From Cyathus striatus (Eukaryota > Basidiomycota > Agaricomycetes > Agaricales > Nidulariaceae): a DNA stretch of 64,000 nucleotides. The stretch is taken from contig JAOVFP010000020.1 of NCBI GenBank assembly GCA_025738555.1, forward strand, positions 1,116,001-1,180,000, read 5' to 3'. A program made the translations under genes and the position numbers. Positions 12,272 through 23,441 of the stretch are shown here, piece after piece (positions within the stretch are counted from its first letter, which is position 1; each line of letters opens with the position of its first letter). The notes under the pieces are model-generated. The model saw only the letters and a program-made list of their open reading frames with translations. It was not told the DNA's origin and ran no database searches.

Positions 12272-14404
12272 ATGGCTAGTGAAACAGTTGCCGCTCACCC
12301 GAGCCTCTACGCGCTCAAAATAAAGCTTCTACAAATCTACGACGACATATCCAACTTCCAACCTCCGCCTACGCGCCCTCCTATCCTAGATTCTTCCATT
12401 GAAATTGAGCCAGGCGAAGAGTCCCAGTGGATTCAACAAGAAGATATCCCAGGACTAAAAAAAATTAAGGAGTCGATAAAGGTTGATTTAGATTTACTCG
12501 AAAAGGTAGGCTAGATACTGCATCACACAGGTAAAAAAAGCTAACTTGCGCGTTCATCCAGTAGTTTCTCAACAATACGCAGTCCGCGCATCTGCCACCT
12601 CTATCTACCAATGCACCGTATTTAATTGCGGTGTGGAACGAAGTACTCTGCGCACCGCCCCCTGTGACATCTGTGTTTAAGACGTTCACCTTCACTCCCG
12701 AGCCTAGAAAGCGCGGTACTCCACGTGCGCCAGGCGCAAAAGTTGATGTCGTTGCTGAAAATGGAAGACAATGGATCAGAGTGAATACGTGAGTGCGTCT
12801 CTTTTATTTTTCTTCATTTTTTAAAATATAGATCATCTGGTCAATGAATTTTCGACATAGCATTCGAAACTCTCGCATGCTCTCTGAATTCCGAGAAATA
12901 GATTCCTATCTCACCGAGTCTTCAGATGAATCGGGCTCAGATTGGGATGACCGGCCCACCCTTGCTCAGACCGAATTTGATAACTCTGTTCTGAGGATGG
13001 GTAGATCACTCCTCGACGCAGCGAAAGCCAATGTGACAGAAGGCACAAATGAAATGCCCCATATCACGTTGCGGCTCACACGACTGGATCCCAACCCACC
13101 TGAAGATAGTGACGAACGTACAGATCCGAGGATTTCACAAACGATAAATATGTTGCATGAGATGGGGATCACTGTGGAGCTTGGAGAAAGGGACGTGGGA
13201 AGTCTTCCGGCGGTAGAACCCGTATCTGAGAGGGACATGACACCGGCTGTCCAATTTGAATCTACAATCCGGATTAACTTGGATCTATCGGTGCTCATAG
13301 CTCTGATTTCTGACCTTACACATGCCCCACTGCCGACAAGTATCGAAGAAGCTAATTCGCGTTTCATACCGCCTCAAGAATACCGTGAATGGAAACAGAA
13401 GCGCAGGGAGGTGACGGGGAAGAACGATTCTCAACATGGAGCAAAAGCGAAGGAAGCATCACAGTCGTCTTCTCCAGCTCCTGAATTTGAAATGGGAGAT
13501 GTACCCATAGATCTGGCAAAGAATGTAAGAGCATTGTCGAATCAATTATTGCAGGAGATGGGGAAAGGGATGGTACAAGAGATAAGAGACAGAATATGCT
13601 CGATATCGGATTCGATGATCCATTCTCGAAGGTCGAGTTTTGGACGACGCCGGAAGCGAGGGATCGTTGTATTCAAATAGTATCGAAGATTGGCGGGCCA
13701 TCAGAGAGGCGGCGTGCGAATGCAATATTCTCGGACTACGTTGAACCAAAGTCAAATTTGACGTTGAAGGAAATGGAGGAGCTGTTCTGGAAGGACTCCA
13801 GGTTTCCGACGCGTTTCTTTCCACTGCTACCCATTCATTTATATCCTTCATCTGAAGTTCCCGATCTCAGTATTCCACTCAATCCGCCGCTTCATGCACC
13901 TTCATGTATGCCAGTGTTCTTCAAAGCACTGGGAAAGACGTGCAAGGACATCTTGGCGCAGGAAAGGATACCCCATCCCAAGGCGCTACCTGACGAAATC
14001 ATAAGAAAAAAGACTGTAGCGAAATCCAACGTGCAACAGTGACTAAAGCCAATCCACGTCTTACGGCGCACACTGTGCTGAGCTTGATGTGGGGTGCTGA
14101 ACTTGGGTGGACAACGCTAACTGCCAACCGAACAAGTGTGAGAGCCATTCTCCGAGAGATGAAGTTAGCGCGTGCAGCAGGACGACTGGAGGAATTTGAG
14201 AGAAAACAGGTCAGGAATATTGATGCGGCTGCGCTATGGTCGTCTGAGACTGACGGGCCAAAGGTTGATGCGGGAAAGGCGGCCGTTTGGGTGGTAGATC
14301 CGAGAAGTCTGGCAGAAGGAATGTCAAGCCATGCGGGCGCGGCAGCTGTGCGAGCAAGGGAGAGTGCAAGTGCAGAGAGAGAGACTAACGGTACATTATA
14401 TTAG
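12272..14404 (+). CDS. DUF1308 / C7orf25 (UPF0415) family protein (frame broken twice)
   Basis: Conserved eukaryotic protein of unknown function, related to human C7orf25. The start MASETVAAHPSLYALK (12272) is chosen over an in-frame ATG at 12194, which adds an unlike leader. Family landmarks: KVDVVAENGRQWIRVNT (VDVVA.GG..W), IRINLDLSVLIALISDLTHA, EFWTTPEARDRCIQIVSKIGG followed by PSERRRANAIF, and the C-terminal VTKANPRLTAHTVLSL with GWTTLTANRTSVRAILREM. The middle is acidic and low in complexity. Two introns; the second uses an acceptor near 12,861. Two one-base frame breaks: near 13,594 (QEIRDRI to LDIGFDDPFSKV) and in an A6 run at 14,006-14,011 (before EIQRATVTKANP). Both are repaired by one added base. 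Stop at 14402-14404. Family assignment is good; no function is inferred. Confidence 0.82.
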
Positions 14405-14666
14405 TGACTATAAGTACATAAACTAAACTGGAAAGTCTGGAACTGAGGCCAAACTGAACTGGTTGAAGCTGGCTCCACTGTGTGTTGACCAAGGCCGTGC
14501 TAGATAAACAAGTGACATCACGGTGACATGCCGAGAGTGCCATCAAAATTGTTAATGTGACTCCGACTGATCTTATCGAAATTTTTGCGCAAAGAGGATC
14601 GATACATATCTGGATTAATCATATCCGGGCGTACACTGCCCCATCCTCATACCTCTTCTTTTCCTA

Positions 14667-14690
14667 CCACCACCACCACCACCACCACCA
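14667..14690 (+). repeat. (CAC)n trinucleotide repeat in the ARB1 5' leader
   Basis: About eight CAC/ACC units end a few bases before the ATG at 14696. They are therefore in the presumed 5' UTR and non-coding. Confidence 0.7.
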
Positions 14691-14695
14691 CAACC

Positions 14696-16867
14696 ATGCC
14701 CCCTTCAGCTTCAAAACAAAAACGTCTCGCAGAAAAGGCCGCAAAAAGTCCTTCCAGGGCACTGATCCCTCCACCTCCACTTCTACTCCTGCAGGCTCAG
14801 TTAATGGAGCTAGCACTCCCTTGACCAGCATGAGTGGGGTTAACAGCAAGGCCGGTAGCACAGATGACCTCTCCGCCATGGCAAAGTTGAGTCTTGCTAC
14901 TGACAGGTATGTTTAGCCAGGTTTTATTTCAGTATACTTTTTGCTGAATTTTACTCTAGGAAGTGCTTCTGGTGTCCTGGTATCCGATGTAAAAGGCCGT
15001 GATATTAAAATCGATGCTTACACACTCTCTTTCCATGGACGGCTACTTATCGAGGGTGCAGAAATCTCCCTCAATTATGGAAACAGATACGGTCTTCTTG
15101 GTGAAAACGGCTCAGGAAAGGTGCGCTTTTCTTGTTGACATGATACGTCAGCGCTTTCTAATCTGAAATCCAGTCGACATTCCTGCAATCTATAGCCGAG
15201 CGTGACATTGACATTCCTGAACACATCGATATTTACCTTGTTCGGGGTGAAGCCGAACCTTCAGACGTGAATGCTGTTGACTTCATCATCAAATCCGCAA
15301 GAGAAAAGGTAGCCAAGCTTGAGGCTCGTATTGAAGAGCTTTCGATAGCAGACGACGTCGACGATGTTGCATTGGATGCGGCTTATGAAGAGCTGGAGGA
15401 ACTCGATCCTTCTACTTTCGAGTCAAAGGCCGGTTCGATTCTCCACGGTCTTGGTTTCAGCGCGACCATGATGAAAAAGCCCACCAAGGACATGAGTGGA
15501 GGTTGGCGCATGCGTGTTGCTCTCGCTCGTGCGCTATTCGTCAAGCCTCATCTACTCCTTCTCGACGAACCTACTAACCATTTGGATTTGGGTGCTGTCG
15601 TCTGGCTTGAGGCTTATTTATCAACCTACAACCATATCTTGGTTATCACTTCCCACTCTCAGGATTTCATGGATTCCATTTGCACACACGTTATGGATCT
15701 TACAATAAAGAAGAAGCTTGTTTACTACAGCGGTAACTACTCGACGTATGTTAAGACCAAACAAGAAAACGAAGTGAATCAGATGAAGGCCTACAACAAG
15801 CAGCAGGAGGAAATTGCTCACATCAAGAAGCGAGTATCATATCATTTATTGCAATTATTTGTTCTGACCAGTTTGGCAGATTCATTGCATCCGCTGGTAC
15901 ATATGCCAATCTCGTACGACAGGCCAAGTCGAAGCAAAAGATCATCGATAAGATGGAGGCTGCCGGTTTGATTGAGAAGATCGAAATACCGAAACCTCTT
16001 CGGTACGTGATAAGACTTGCATAATTGCGCTCTTCGTCGTCTGACTCCAGTTTCTAGTTTCAATTTCGAAGATATTCGTAAACTTCCTCCTCCTATTATT
16101 GCATTCGACGATGTTGCTTTCTCATATTCCGGAAAGAAGGAAGATTACCTTTACGAGCATCTTTCCTTCGGTATCGAGTACGTCCCTCTTCTTCCGGTCT
16201 GTATATGCTCTAATTACTGTTTAGCATGGACTCCCGCGTCGCCATTCTCGGAGCTAATGGAGCCGGAAAGTCCACTCTTCTTAACCTCATCACTGGAGTT
16301 CTTCAACCATGTCAAGGAACGATCTCCAAGCACGCTGCTCTCAAACTCGCGAAGTATTCGCAGCACTCTGCCGATCAGCTTCCCTATGATACCAGTCCCA
16401 TTGAATATTTCCAGAAGCTATTCGGTGAAAAATATCCAGAGAAGGATATGCAGGCGTGGCGTGCTCAGTTAGGGAGATTCGGTCTCTCAGGTGCTCATCA
16501 GACTTCTCCGATAAAGCAATTATCAGACGGTCTTCGGAATCGTGTCGTGTTCTCTCAGTTATCGATGGAACACCCCCATATTCTACTTCTCGACGAACCG
16601 ACCAATCATTTGGATATGGTCTCTATCGATGCACTTGCCAAAGCTATTCGTGAATTCGAGGGTGGCGTCGTTATCGTGTCTCACGACTTCCGTCTCATTA
16701 GCCAGGTTGCTGAAGAGCTTTGGGAAGTCGCGGACAAGACGATCCGTAACCTCACCAAGGATGATATTAGCATCGTCGATTACAAGAAGAACTTGGTAAA
16801 ACAGAGCAATGCTGCCATTGAAAAGGCCAAGTTGTTCAGTAAGACTGCTCCCAAGGGCAAGACTTAA
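14696..16867 (+). CDS. ARB1: ABC-F ATPase ARB1 (ABCF2-like), ribosome biogenesis factor
   Basis: Twin-ATPase ABC-F protein without membrane segments that acts in 40S/60S subunit maturation and export; essential in yeast. The start MPPSASKQKRLAEKAAK matches the family. NBD1: GENGSGKST (Walker A), MSGGWRMRVALARAL (signature), LLLLDEPTNHLDLG (Walker B), VITSHSQDF. The linker region has VNQMKAYNKQQEEIAHIKKF. NBD2: GANGAGKST, LSDGLRNRVVFSQL, ILLLDEPTNHLDM, VIVSHDFRL. About 630 residues, ending APKGKT. Five short introns. The one at 15,830-15,879 has a GC donor (AA|GCGAGT), which gives the conserved HIKKFIASAGTY exactly. One base seems lost in an A5 run at 14,743-14,747, between EKAAK and KSFQGTDPSTST. 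The first intron's acceptor (14,959 or 14,963) is uncertain; 14,963 keeps the frame. Identity is very secure. Confidence 0.96.
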
Positions 16868-17535
16868 ACGTCTTGCTACAAAAGGAACTGTGATTGATTG
16901 TGCATACCATGGCAATAGTCACATGTGACATAACTGGCCTTATGTTTTCTAACACTAGCATTAGAACACTGTCTGTCTCACGTTCATCTTTTACGTTCTA
17001 TTCTTTTTTCTTCGACACAGCATCGTAAATGTAGCCCCCGATCTAGGTATTGTCATCCCGCAAAAGTTTTATGTAGTTTGTCCGGATCTTCCATTTTTTT
17101 TGTACTTCTTATGTACTCCCAAGTCAACTATTAGAGCAGGCTATACTTTCAATCAATACGTAGACGATATTTAATGCCATTTATCCCGCGTAGAAGTTGT
17201 CATAAGCTTTCTTACTGAAAATAGCGTCTTATTATGTCTAACCCGTGCTATTTAGTATTCCTTGAGTTGAAATAATGTTTAGAGATCTATATGGTATGTA
17301 AATATTGCATAGCCTGTGGTAATGAAATGGAGACTAAATCCAAGTGAAATCAGTAAAATCAATCAGTACAACGTTATAAAACTGCGACCAGTCCGAAAAT
17401 GAAATGAAAACCGAGGTAGTAGAATCAATGCTAGAACGATGTAAGAGCAATAAGTGTGAATCCAAGTTAGACAGGTGAAAATAGACATGTTTATATCACT
17501 AGAGTATAGGCTGTTCTTCGATCTTCCGCTCTTCA
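16868..17535. other. Intergenic between convergent ARB1 and membrane-protein gene
   Basis: AT-rich 3' flank of two convergent genes. No coding frame, repeat or RNA gene seen. Confidence 0.55.
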
Positions 17536-20116
17536 TTATGCTTTTACAGCTGTGGCATTTTGTGCAGCAACAGCCGTTTCTTGTTCAGGTAACCTAGACT
17601 CCCCAAGCCGTGACATTGAGGCCGTCGGTGTACCAGGCTCAGATACATCAGCATCGTCCATTTGCACGGCCGGTGCCAATGGCGTCGAATACTCCAACGT
17701 CTCTGCCGCCGTTTCGAACGATTGAACGCTGAACGAGCTCGCGCGGGATTCAGAGCGGGAGTACGCAGATGCAGTGTTATATGAAGAGGGGGGTGCTTGG
17801 AAGGATGAAGGCGGGCGGAGGGTTTCCGAATGGGCGGAGCCGATTTGAGGTTTTCCGTACTTTGTTGCGACGCGAGGGCGGGCGGTTGGGAGTGCGCAAG
17901 TTCGGGTGTAAGTTCGCCTTCAGCAGAGATCAATCCAGGAGGCACGGATGATGAATCTTCTTCGTGGATTTGAGATGGTTGGGAAGTACAGAAGCACGGT
18001 TGTGGGCGGCAGGAACGATGGTTGCAACCGATGCCCGTTTAGACGTCTCCTCGAGAGATACAGGCGTAGGAAGCAAAACAGGCGAGTGTTCGTTCTGTTC
18101 CTCAGCAACCGACTCGGTAATTACCTCCTTTGCTCCTGGAGTTTCCGTTGACAATGTATTGGCCGAAGTGGAGATCTTGAGAGAAGCCTTTCGCGAAAGG
18201 TCATTTGGAACGGCAGATGCAGGTGTAGGAGGCATGACTGGAGCTTCATATGAAGGTTTTGAGGTAGACTCTACAACATCACTCTGCTTCTCGTCTTCTT
18301 CCTCTATAGGACTTCTCATAACAGCAGATTCATTATAACCCGAGAACTCGGATGAAGTGGTCACGTCCGCCTGAGCAAGACTGCGCTCGTTCGCCCTGTC
18401 AGGAACAGGCGAGCTCAACCTGTGCTCATCATCCCTGACCTCATCCAAAGACGAAGAGCGGGAGCTATCTGCATCGTCGTCATCCCTGTTCACCATGTCC
18501 GCCGCTCGACTCGATGCCCGTAACCGCGACGGCCCCGCCCCTGCAGACCTCGGCAAATGTATATCCGAAGACGCAGCATCAAAGTCTGGTGGGGGCAGTT
18601 CCTGCCGCGACGCCGAAGCGGCATACGCAATGGCATCGGCCCCGTACGGGACTCCGAATTTCGCAAATGATTCCCGAGATGAAATTAGCTTCAGTTGTTC
18701 CGGTGTGGGGCCCGCCTTTGGGTAAGTGAACTCTGTCCGGATAGTGGTATGCGTGAGTGGGGATGAGATGGAGTTGAGGGATATGAGGGACGGAGAATTG
18801 AGTCTGTTGGAGGCGAGGGTGGCATTTGATTTTTGGCGAGACAATGTGCGGAACATGGACGAAGGTAAGGTGGGGGCTAGAGCTCGAGAGAGAGGGTCTA
18901 TGGGAAGCACGGCTTGCCGTACCACCTTCTCGGGAGGTGGTCGTGGTGAGTACGGAGTGGCCAGAATCACCGCGCGCATGAGAATTGACGGACATGCGAT
19001 TAAGTAGGTTACGGAATCCGGATCTTCTTTCCGGGACTCTTTCCGGTGAGGTGGGGGGAGTTGTCGCATTCAATATCGCTGTGGTTTCCGAGGAAGCGGC
19101 AGTGGGATTTTCATTCGCAGTAACAGATCGCCTGGTAACCATATCTTGATTGTTGTCGGCACTGTGGTCCACCACCTCGAAATAGGGCGGTGCCTCTCCG
19201 CGTGGATCAGAGTCTTCCTGGCCTGAGGCATTGCTGTCTATCCGTGAAAGTGCGCTGGTCTCGTGAGGGTTATCGCTTTGTATGCCATGGCTCTGTCCAG
19301 AGATATCCGCGGAGGGAGGAGAGTCAGTAGCAGGAGAGCTATCGCCAGAGTTATCGTCTCCAAGAAGAGGCATATTGTGGGGTGAATCAGGCATGGGAGT
19401 GTAACGGGATACTTGAGAGTGGTCGCCGGTGTGTACTGAAACCTCGCCATCCTCATCTACAGGGGGCATAACGGTCGCTGCGGGCATGGTAACATCTTCC
19501 ATGTCCTGAGGACCTCTAGAGACACAAAATTAGACTTGACATCAAGAATTGATATCCTTGAGAGAATGTAGGCGCTGACCTGAAGATAACGAGCTCCTCA
19601 TCTCCAGGTTCCTTGTTGTAGGCAGGGAGCGAGGTGGTAGAGATCTGTGAGGGGGTGCGTCTTGGCCTGCGCGTTCTGCGTGTCCTGGCATTGGCAGCGG
19701 TAGTGTTTGAAACACCGTCATTAATGGTACCAGCCAGCTGCTCGGCCGTGATCTCTCTGACACCACTCTGCTGCGTTAGCGGTGTTGTGCCAGAGACGGC
19801 TGAGGTGGGACCGAAGAAGCGCAGCCCCTTTCCCCTTGTCCAGTAGAATACAGCAACTGAGATTAGAATAATCATTATGGCGAGTATGGGGACCTATTTT
19901 GGAAAGACAAAAAGTAGGTAATTAGCGATTCGGTTGGTTGTCATGGTGGAGAGGGCTACAGACCCAAACTTTGACAGAGGAATTGGAATTGGAATTGGAG
20001 GTATCATCTCGGGGTGTGAATTGGTGAGGCGGGGCATCTGGCAAGGGAGAAGCGTGGACAGATGCAGGGAAGACGGGTGAGAGCAGGACGAGAAGGGCGG
20101 GAGAGAGTCGTGACAT
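17536..20116 (-). CDS. Single-pass membrane protein with signal peptide and long cytosolic Ser/Pro-rich tail (frame broken three times)
   Basis: I do not recognise a named family. The start at 20116 gives MSRLSPALLVLLSPVFPASV, a cleavable-type signal peptide. A short Asn/Ser-rich ectodomain (NSNSNSS) follows. After an intron, one membrane segment (VPILAIMIILISVAVFYW) is followed by a basic stop-transfer TRGKG. The long cytosolic tail is acidic and Ser/Pro/Thr-rich, with conserved-looking FRTLSRQKSNATLASNRL and SRESFAKFGVPYGADAIAYA. Layout resembles fungal wall-sensor/SKG6-like proteins, but that is only topology. Three one-base breaks, each repaired by one added base: a C5 run (GGGGG on plus) at 18,872-18,876; near 17,990 (RASV to TSQPSQIHEEDSS); near 17,855-17,862 (to IGSAHSETLRPPSSF). 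After repair the tail ends AAQNATAVKA at 17536. Confidence 0.75.
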
Positions 20117-20687
20117 AATGGAGTCGTGACGGGAATTCGTGAGGAGAGGGGAATCATGGGGGAGATGTTATTGTGACAGGGGGAGGTCGTGAGGTCGTGC
20201 ACTGGGCATAGAGGGGCTGTCGAGGGAGTGGGTGTACAAAGGATCGTCACAGACTTGAGCTTGGTCTTTAGAGGCTGTTCATATCACCTATTTCTGTCAT
20301 ATCATCCGCGTCAGCATCCACGTGCTCATTTTATTTGTTTTCTTCCGTCCTCTCTCTCTCCCCTTCACTAATTCCCGAGACCCACCACAACCTCCGCCCT
20401 ATGATGTATTCACATTTCTCTATACTCTCCCTAGGCCTTCATCCAATCCGTTCGCTAGCCTCGTGCTACCCTAAATATATAAGACACCGATGTGCATCAA
20501 CATCCACACATTGCTGAAAACAATCATCTCGGCTTCCCATGGCCCGACCCCACTGATACTATGTAGTAGTGCCCTCCAATGCTCCACTTGCCTTGCTGTA
20601 CGCTGCGGTCGGGTACCATGACTAAAATGCTCCAGCCTCATTCCATCGTCATTCCTTTCTTACACACTGTCCGAATACATCTAGTAA
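20117..20687. promoter_or_regulatory. Intergenic: promoter of the membrane-protein gene and 3' flank of the hydrolase
   Basis: Pyrimidine-rich CT tracts around 20,330-20,400 on the plus strand. No gene is supported. The promoter of the minus-strand gene starting at 20116 must lie here. Confidence 0.4.
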
Positions 20688-22444
20688 CTACAAATTTGTT
20701 CGTACATTCCCAGTCGTATAATGAAGCAATAAAAAGTCCGCCATATCATCAGCTGTAAATAAAACAGGTGACAACTTTGCATCAGCAACTACCCCGCAAA
20801 ATAGGACAACATGGGACTTACCAAGTTCCTTGGGAGCTTCTTGGGCAATCTAAAAATAGTGTTGCGGTAAGTACGTTAAAGCAATGCGGGGTAGTACAAG
20901 CTGAACTAACCAAGTGACCGGCACTGGCTATCCTTATATTCGACGCGTTTTCAGCTCGCACCCATACGCGCTCGTGAGCTGATCCTTCCGGACCGAACCT
21001 ATATCGCTCTTGTCTAGTGACCTCAGTTGTATCGTAGACGAGGAAGACTCACTCATAATTACCCTTTCTGCCAGGCATAACCCATCTCAGGGCAACCCGC
21101 TTATCCAAGCTAGGCATTTGCTGGTACACTTCGTACTCCGTGTGCACCTCCGAGAAGACAACCGCCTCTTGAATGCCGGGCATCTTGAGCTTAACCACCG
21201 TGTTTCCGTCCTTATCTGTAGTATGGTACAAGCCGCATTCTATATACACCCGTAGAACTGCTGGATCCCAAGCACGGAAGAACGGGCTCATCAGGAAGAT
21301 TTCGAGTGCTTCTTCTCTGAATCAGGTCATCAGCGTTAGAATGTTGGAAAAAATGAGGGACGTACTTGGAAGCCCATGTATCACGACGTAACAGTGCCCC
21401 AAGCGTCAAATTGTCAGTATGGGCGTCACGGGATCGTTGCTTGAGTGTCCCCCAAGGCTTGATAACCACTGGATCAATGGCAATGACCGCAGAGAACAAC
21501 TTGGGGTGTTGGATCGCTGCAAGAAGTCTGAGCAGATGTGAGCGTTCACCACATCTGCGAGAAGATGGCCTCACGATGTACATCCGCCATAGGAGTGTCC
21601 TACAGCAATAAATGTGCGGTCGCGGAGCCCATTGTTGTAGCGGTATTTAGATTCCTCGAGCGAGAGACGCGGTAAGTGAACAGGTAGGGGCGCGTCAGTT
21701 GCTTGAGGTGGTATGAAATGATAGAGAAAATTCAAGATATCGCGTGTATTGTCAGTCCAGTCAACTACACTACAGTAAGCAATGAAGATAACGACGACAA
21801 AAGAATGTATGAACGACGCACAAATGCCCCCCAGATTTTCAGCATTAATCAGTGCCGCGTCTCCATGCTGTACGGACTCCCATACCCACACCTCATCAAT
21901 GATTTCAGCGGCGGGAGAAGAGAGGAGATACTGCAATGTCGGTTCCCATATCTATATCACGAGTTCACTGAGTAAAAAATATCAAAGATAAGTATTTCAG
22001 GCTTTCGCACTTCTTTCGGGAACCCATTCGCATGCGCAAAGAAAAGCGTAAGCCCATTCTTGCCATTCTCCGCTTTCACGCCCTTCTTCACGTAGCGGTT
22101 TACGCAATTCCATAGCGCAAGCGGGTGCCCATCCGTAACAATAGATCCTCGTATTTCTTTCAACTTCTCCCTCGTTTCGATCATATGATTCTTCCTCTCT
22201 TCCTTACTCGCGTTCTCCGGGGGTGGAGGAGGAAGAGGTACCATCCGCGTGGTGCGCAGGTACGACGCGGGGAAGACGTGAGTTGAGCGGCTATAGTGGG
22301 CGCCAAAGTCCCCTTCACGGGATGTGTGGGGAGTTTAGGGTAGCTCAAAGGTTCAGGAGGGGGGTATACTGGGAGTAGCTTGCGCAGAGATACAGTTACA
22401 GGCCAGGAGGGTGGAGGAAGTTTGGGGTAGGTCATGGGCGCCAT
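20688..22444 (-). CDS. Alpha/beta hydrolase (LPX1-like / AB_hydrolase_6 type), frame broken once
   Basis: Serine hydrolase; the substrate is not deducible. The start at 22444 gives MAPMTYPKLPPPSWPVTV. Family marks: LTLFFAHANGFPKEIWEPTL (oxyanion-hole region), VGHSYGG (nucleophile Ser), FSAVIAIDPVVIKPWG (strand after the nucleophile, with a candidate acid), and SAGHLIAQEAPKEL (catalytic His). The C-terminus ends TGNVRTNL at 20688. Seven or so short introns. One base seems missing in a C4 run (plus strand) at 22,310-22,313: HPVKG continues as DFGAHYSRSTHVFPASY only after restoring one base. The triad elements are all present, so the enzyme is probably functional. Fungal relatives are annotated variously as peroxisomal lipase or toxin-biosynthesis hydrolases; I make no such claim. 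Confidence 0.85.
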
Positions 22445-23441
22445 GGTGGTTGTGGATGTATTATGCACCTTCGTTAATTTTGTGGTAAGACGCGAGGAAT
22501 TATATGTCTCTTCAGTCTTGTACGGATTGAAGGAATTCGTATCGGCCTGCCTAGCAGTCTTGTAGCGGCAAGTATAAGTACTTCTGCAAGAGCCAGTCGA
22601 ACGATTCAAATTTCACGTGTTCATGCGAACTTTATTTGATATTGCATTCTGGTGATAGTAATGCAGGCAGCAGCCATGGCCCATGGCATATTTGAAGTCT
22701 AAGGATGGGAGAAAGAATACTCAGAGTAAGTATAGCAGAAGTCGTTGGAAGTAGAGCTAGCTACACAGACAGTGGAAAGAAGCGTACACAAAGTTGTGGT
22801 CCCGCCTTTTCCGGGATCAACAAAAGTAAGCGCCAAGGACTCTCCATTTCCAACTTCCAACTTCCATGCAAATAAGTAATCCAGTACTCGCATTATCATA
22901 TATTCACGGCTCGTTATCGCTACCATATAGTACATAGGAAACGGTAGGCCGGATACCTTACAGTCTGCTATTAATGTAAGTCAGGCCACTAATTTGACAA
23001 CCATTTCTCATGTTCTCAGATTCCCTCGATAATATTGATAGGTACGACTACACAGAAGCATGGTAATCATAGCTATCCGTCTCAGTCTGCTTCATTTCGA
23101 ATCCCTAAATCAAAAATAACTCTCCCATCACAAATCCCATAATATCTCGCCATATGGCTCTTTACTCAACGCCCTCTTCGAAACGTGCAAGCGTATCATT
23201 CGTGGGTATTCGGCACCCTACATTGTGTTCTTTTTCGTTATCTACGTACTGGATGCACATGGTATATCGTTTATTCTTGCTCACCATCTGTGCCAGCGAA
23301 TAGTATATGCGTGATCATTTCCGAGGATAATTGAATGACATAGATTGTATATTGAAGATAAAAGGCCTCGAATGCATAACATTCAAGACCTCCCGACGTA
23401 CGCCGGAACTTCCTTCCAGGTGGAACCATCATCTTCACAAG
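22445..23441. promoter_or_regulatory. Divergent intergenic region between hydrolase and S41 peptidase
   Basis: About 1 kb between head-to-head genes. A minus-strand open frame at 22,699-22,935 has no recognisable features and no clear splice partners. No repeat or RNA gene seen. Confidence 0.4.
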
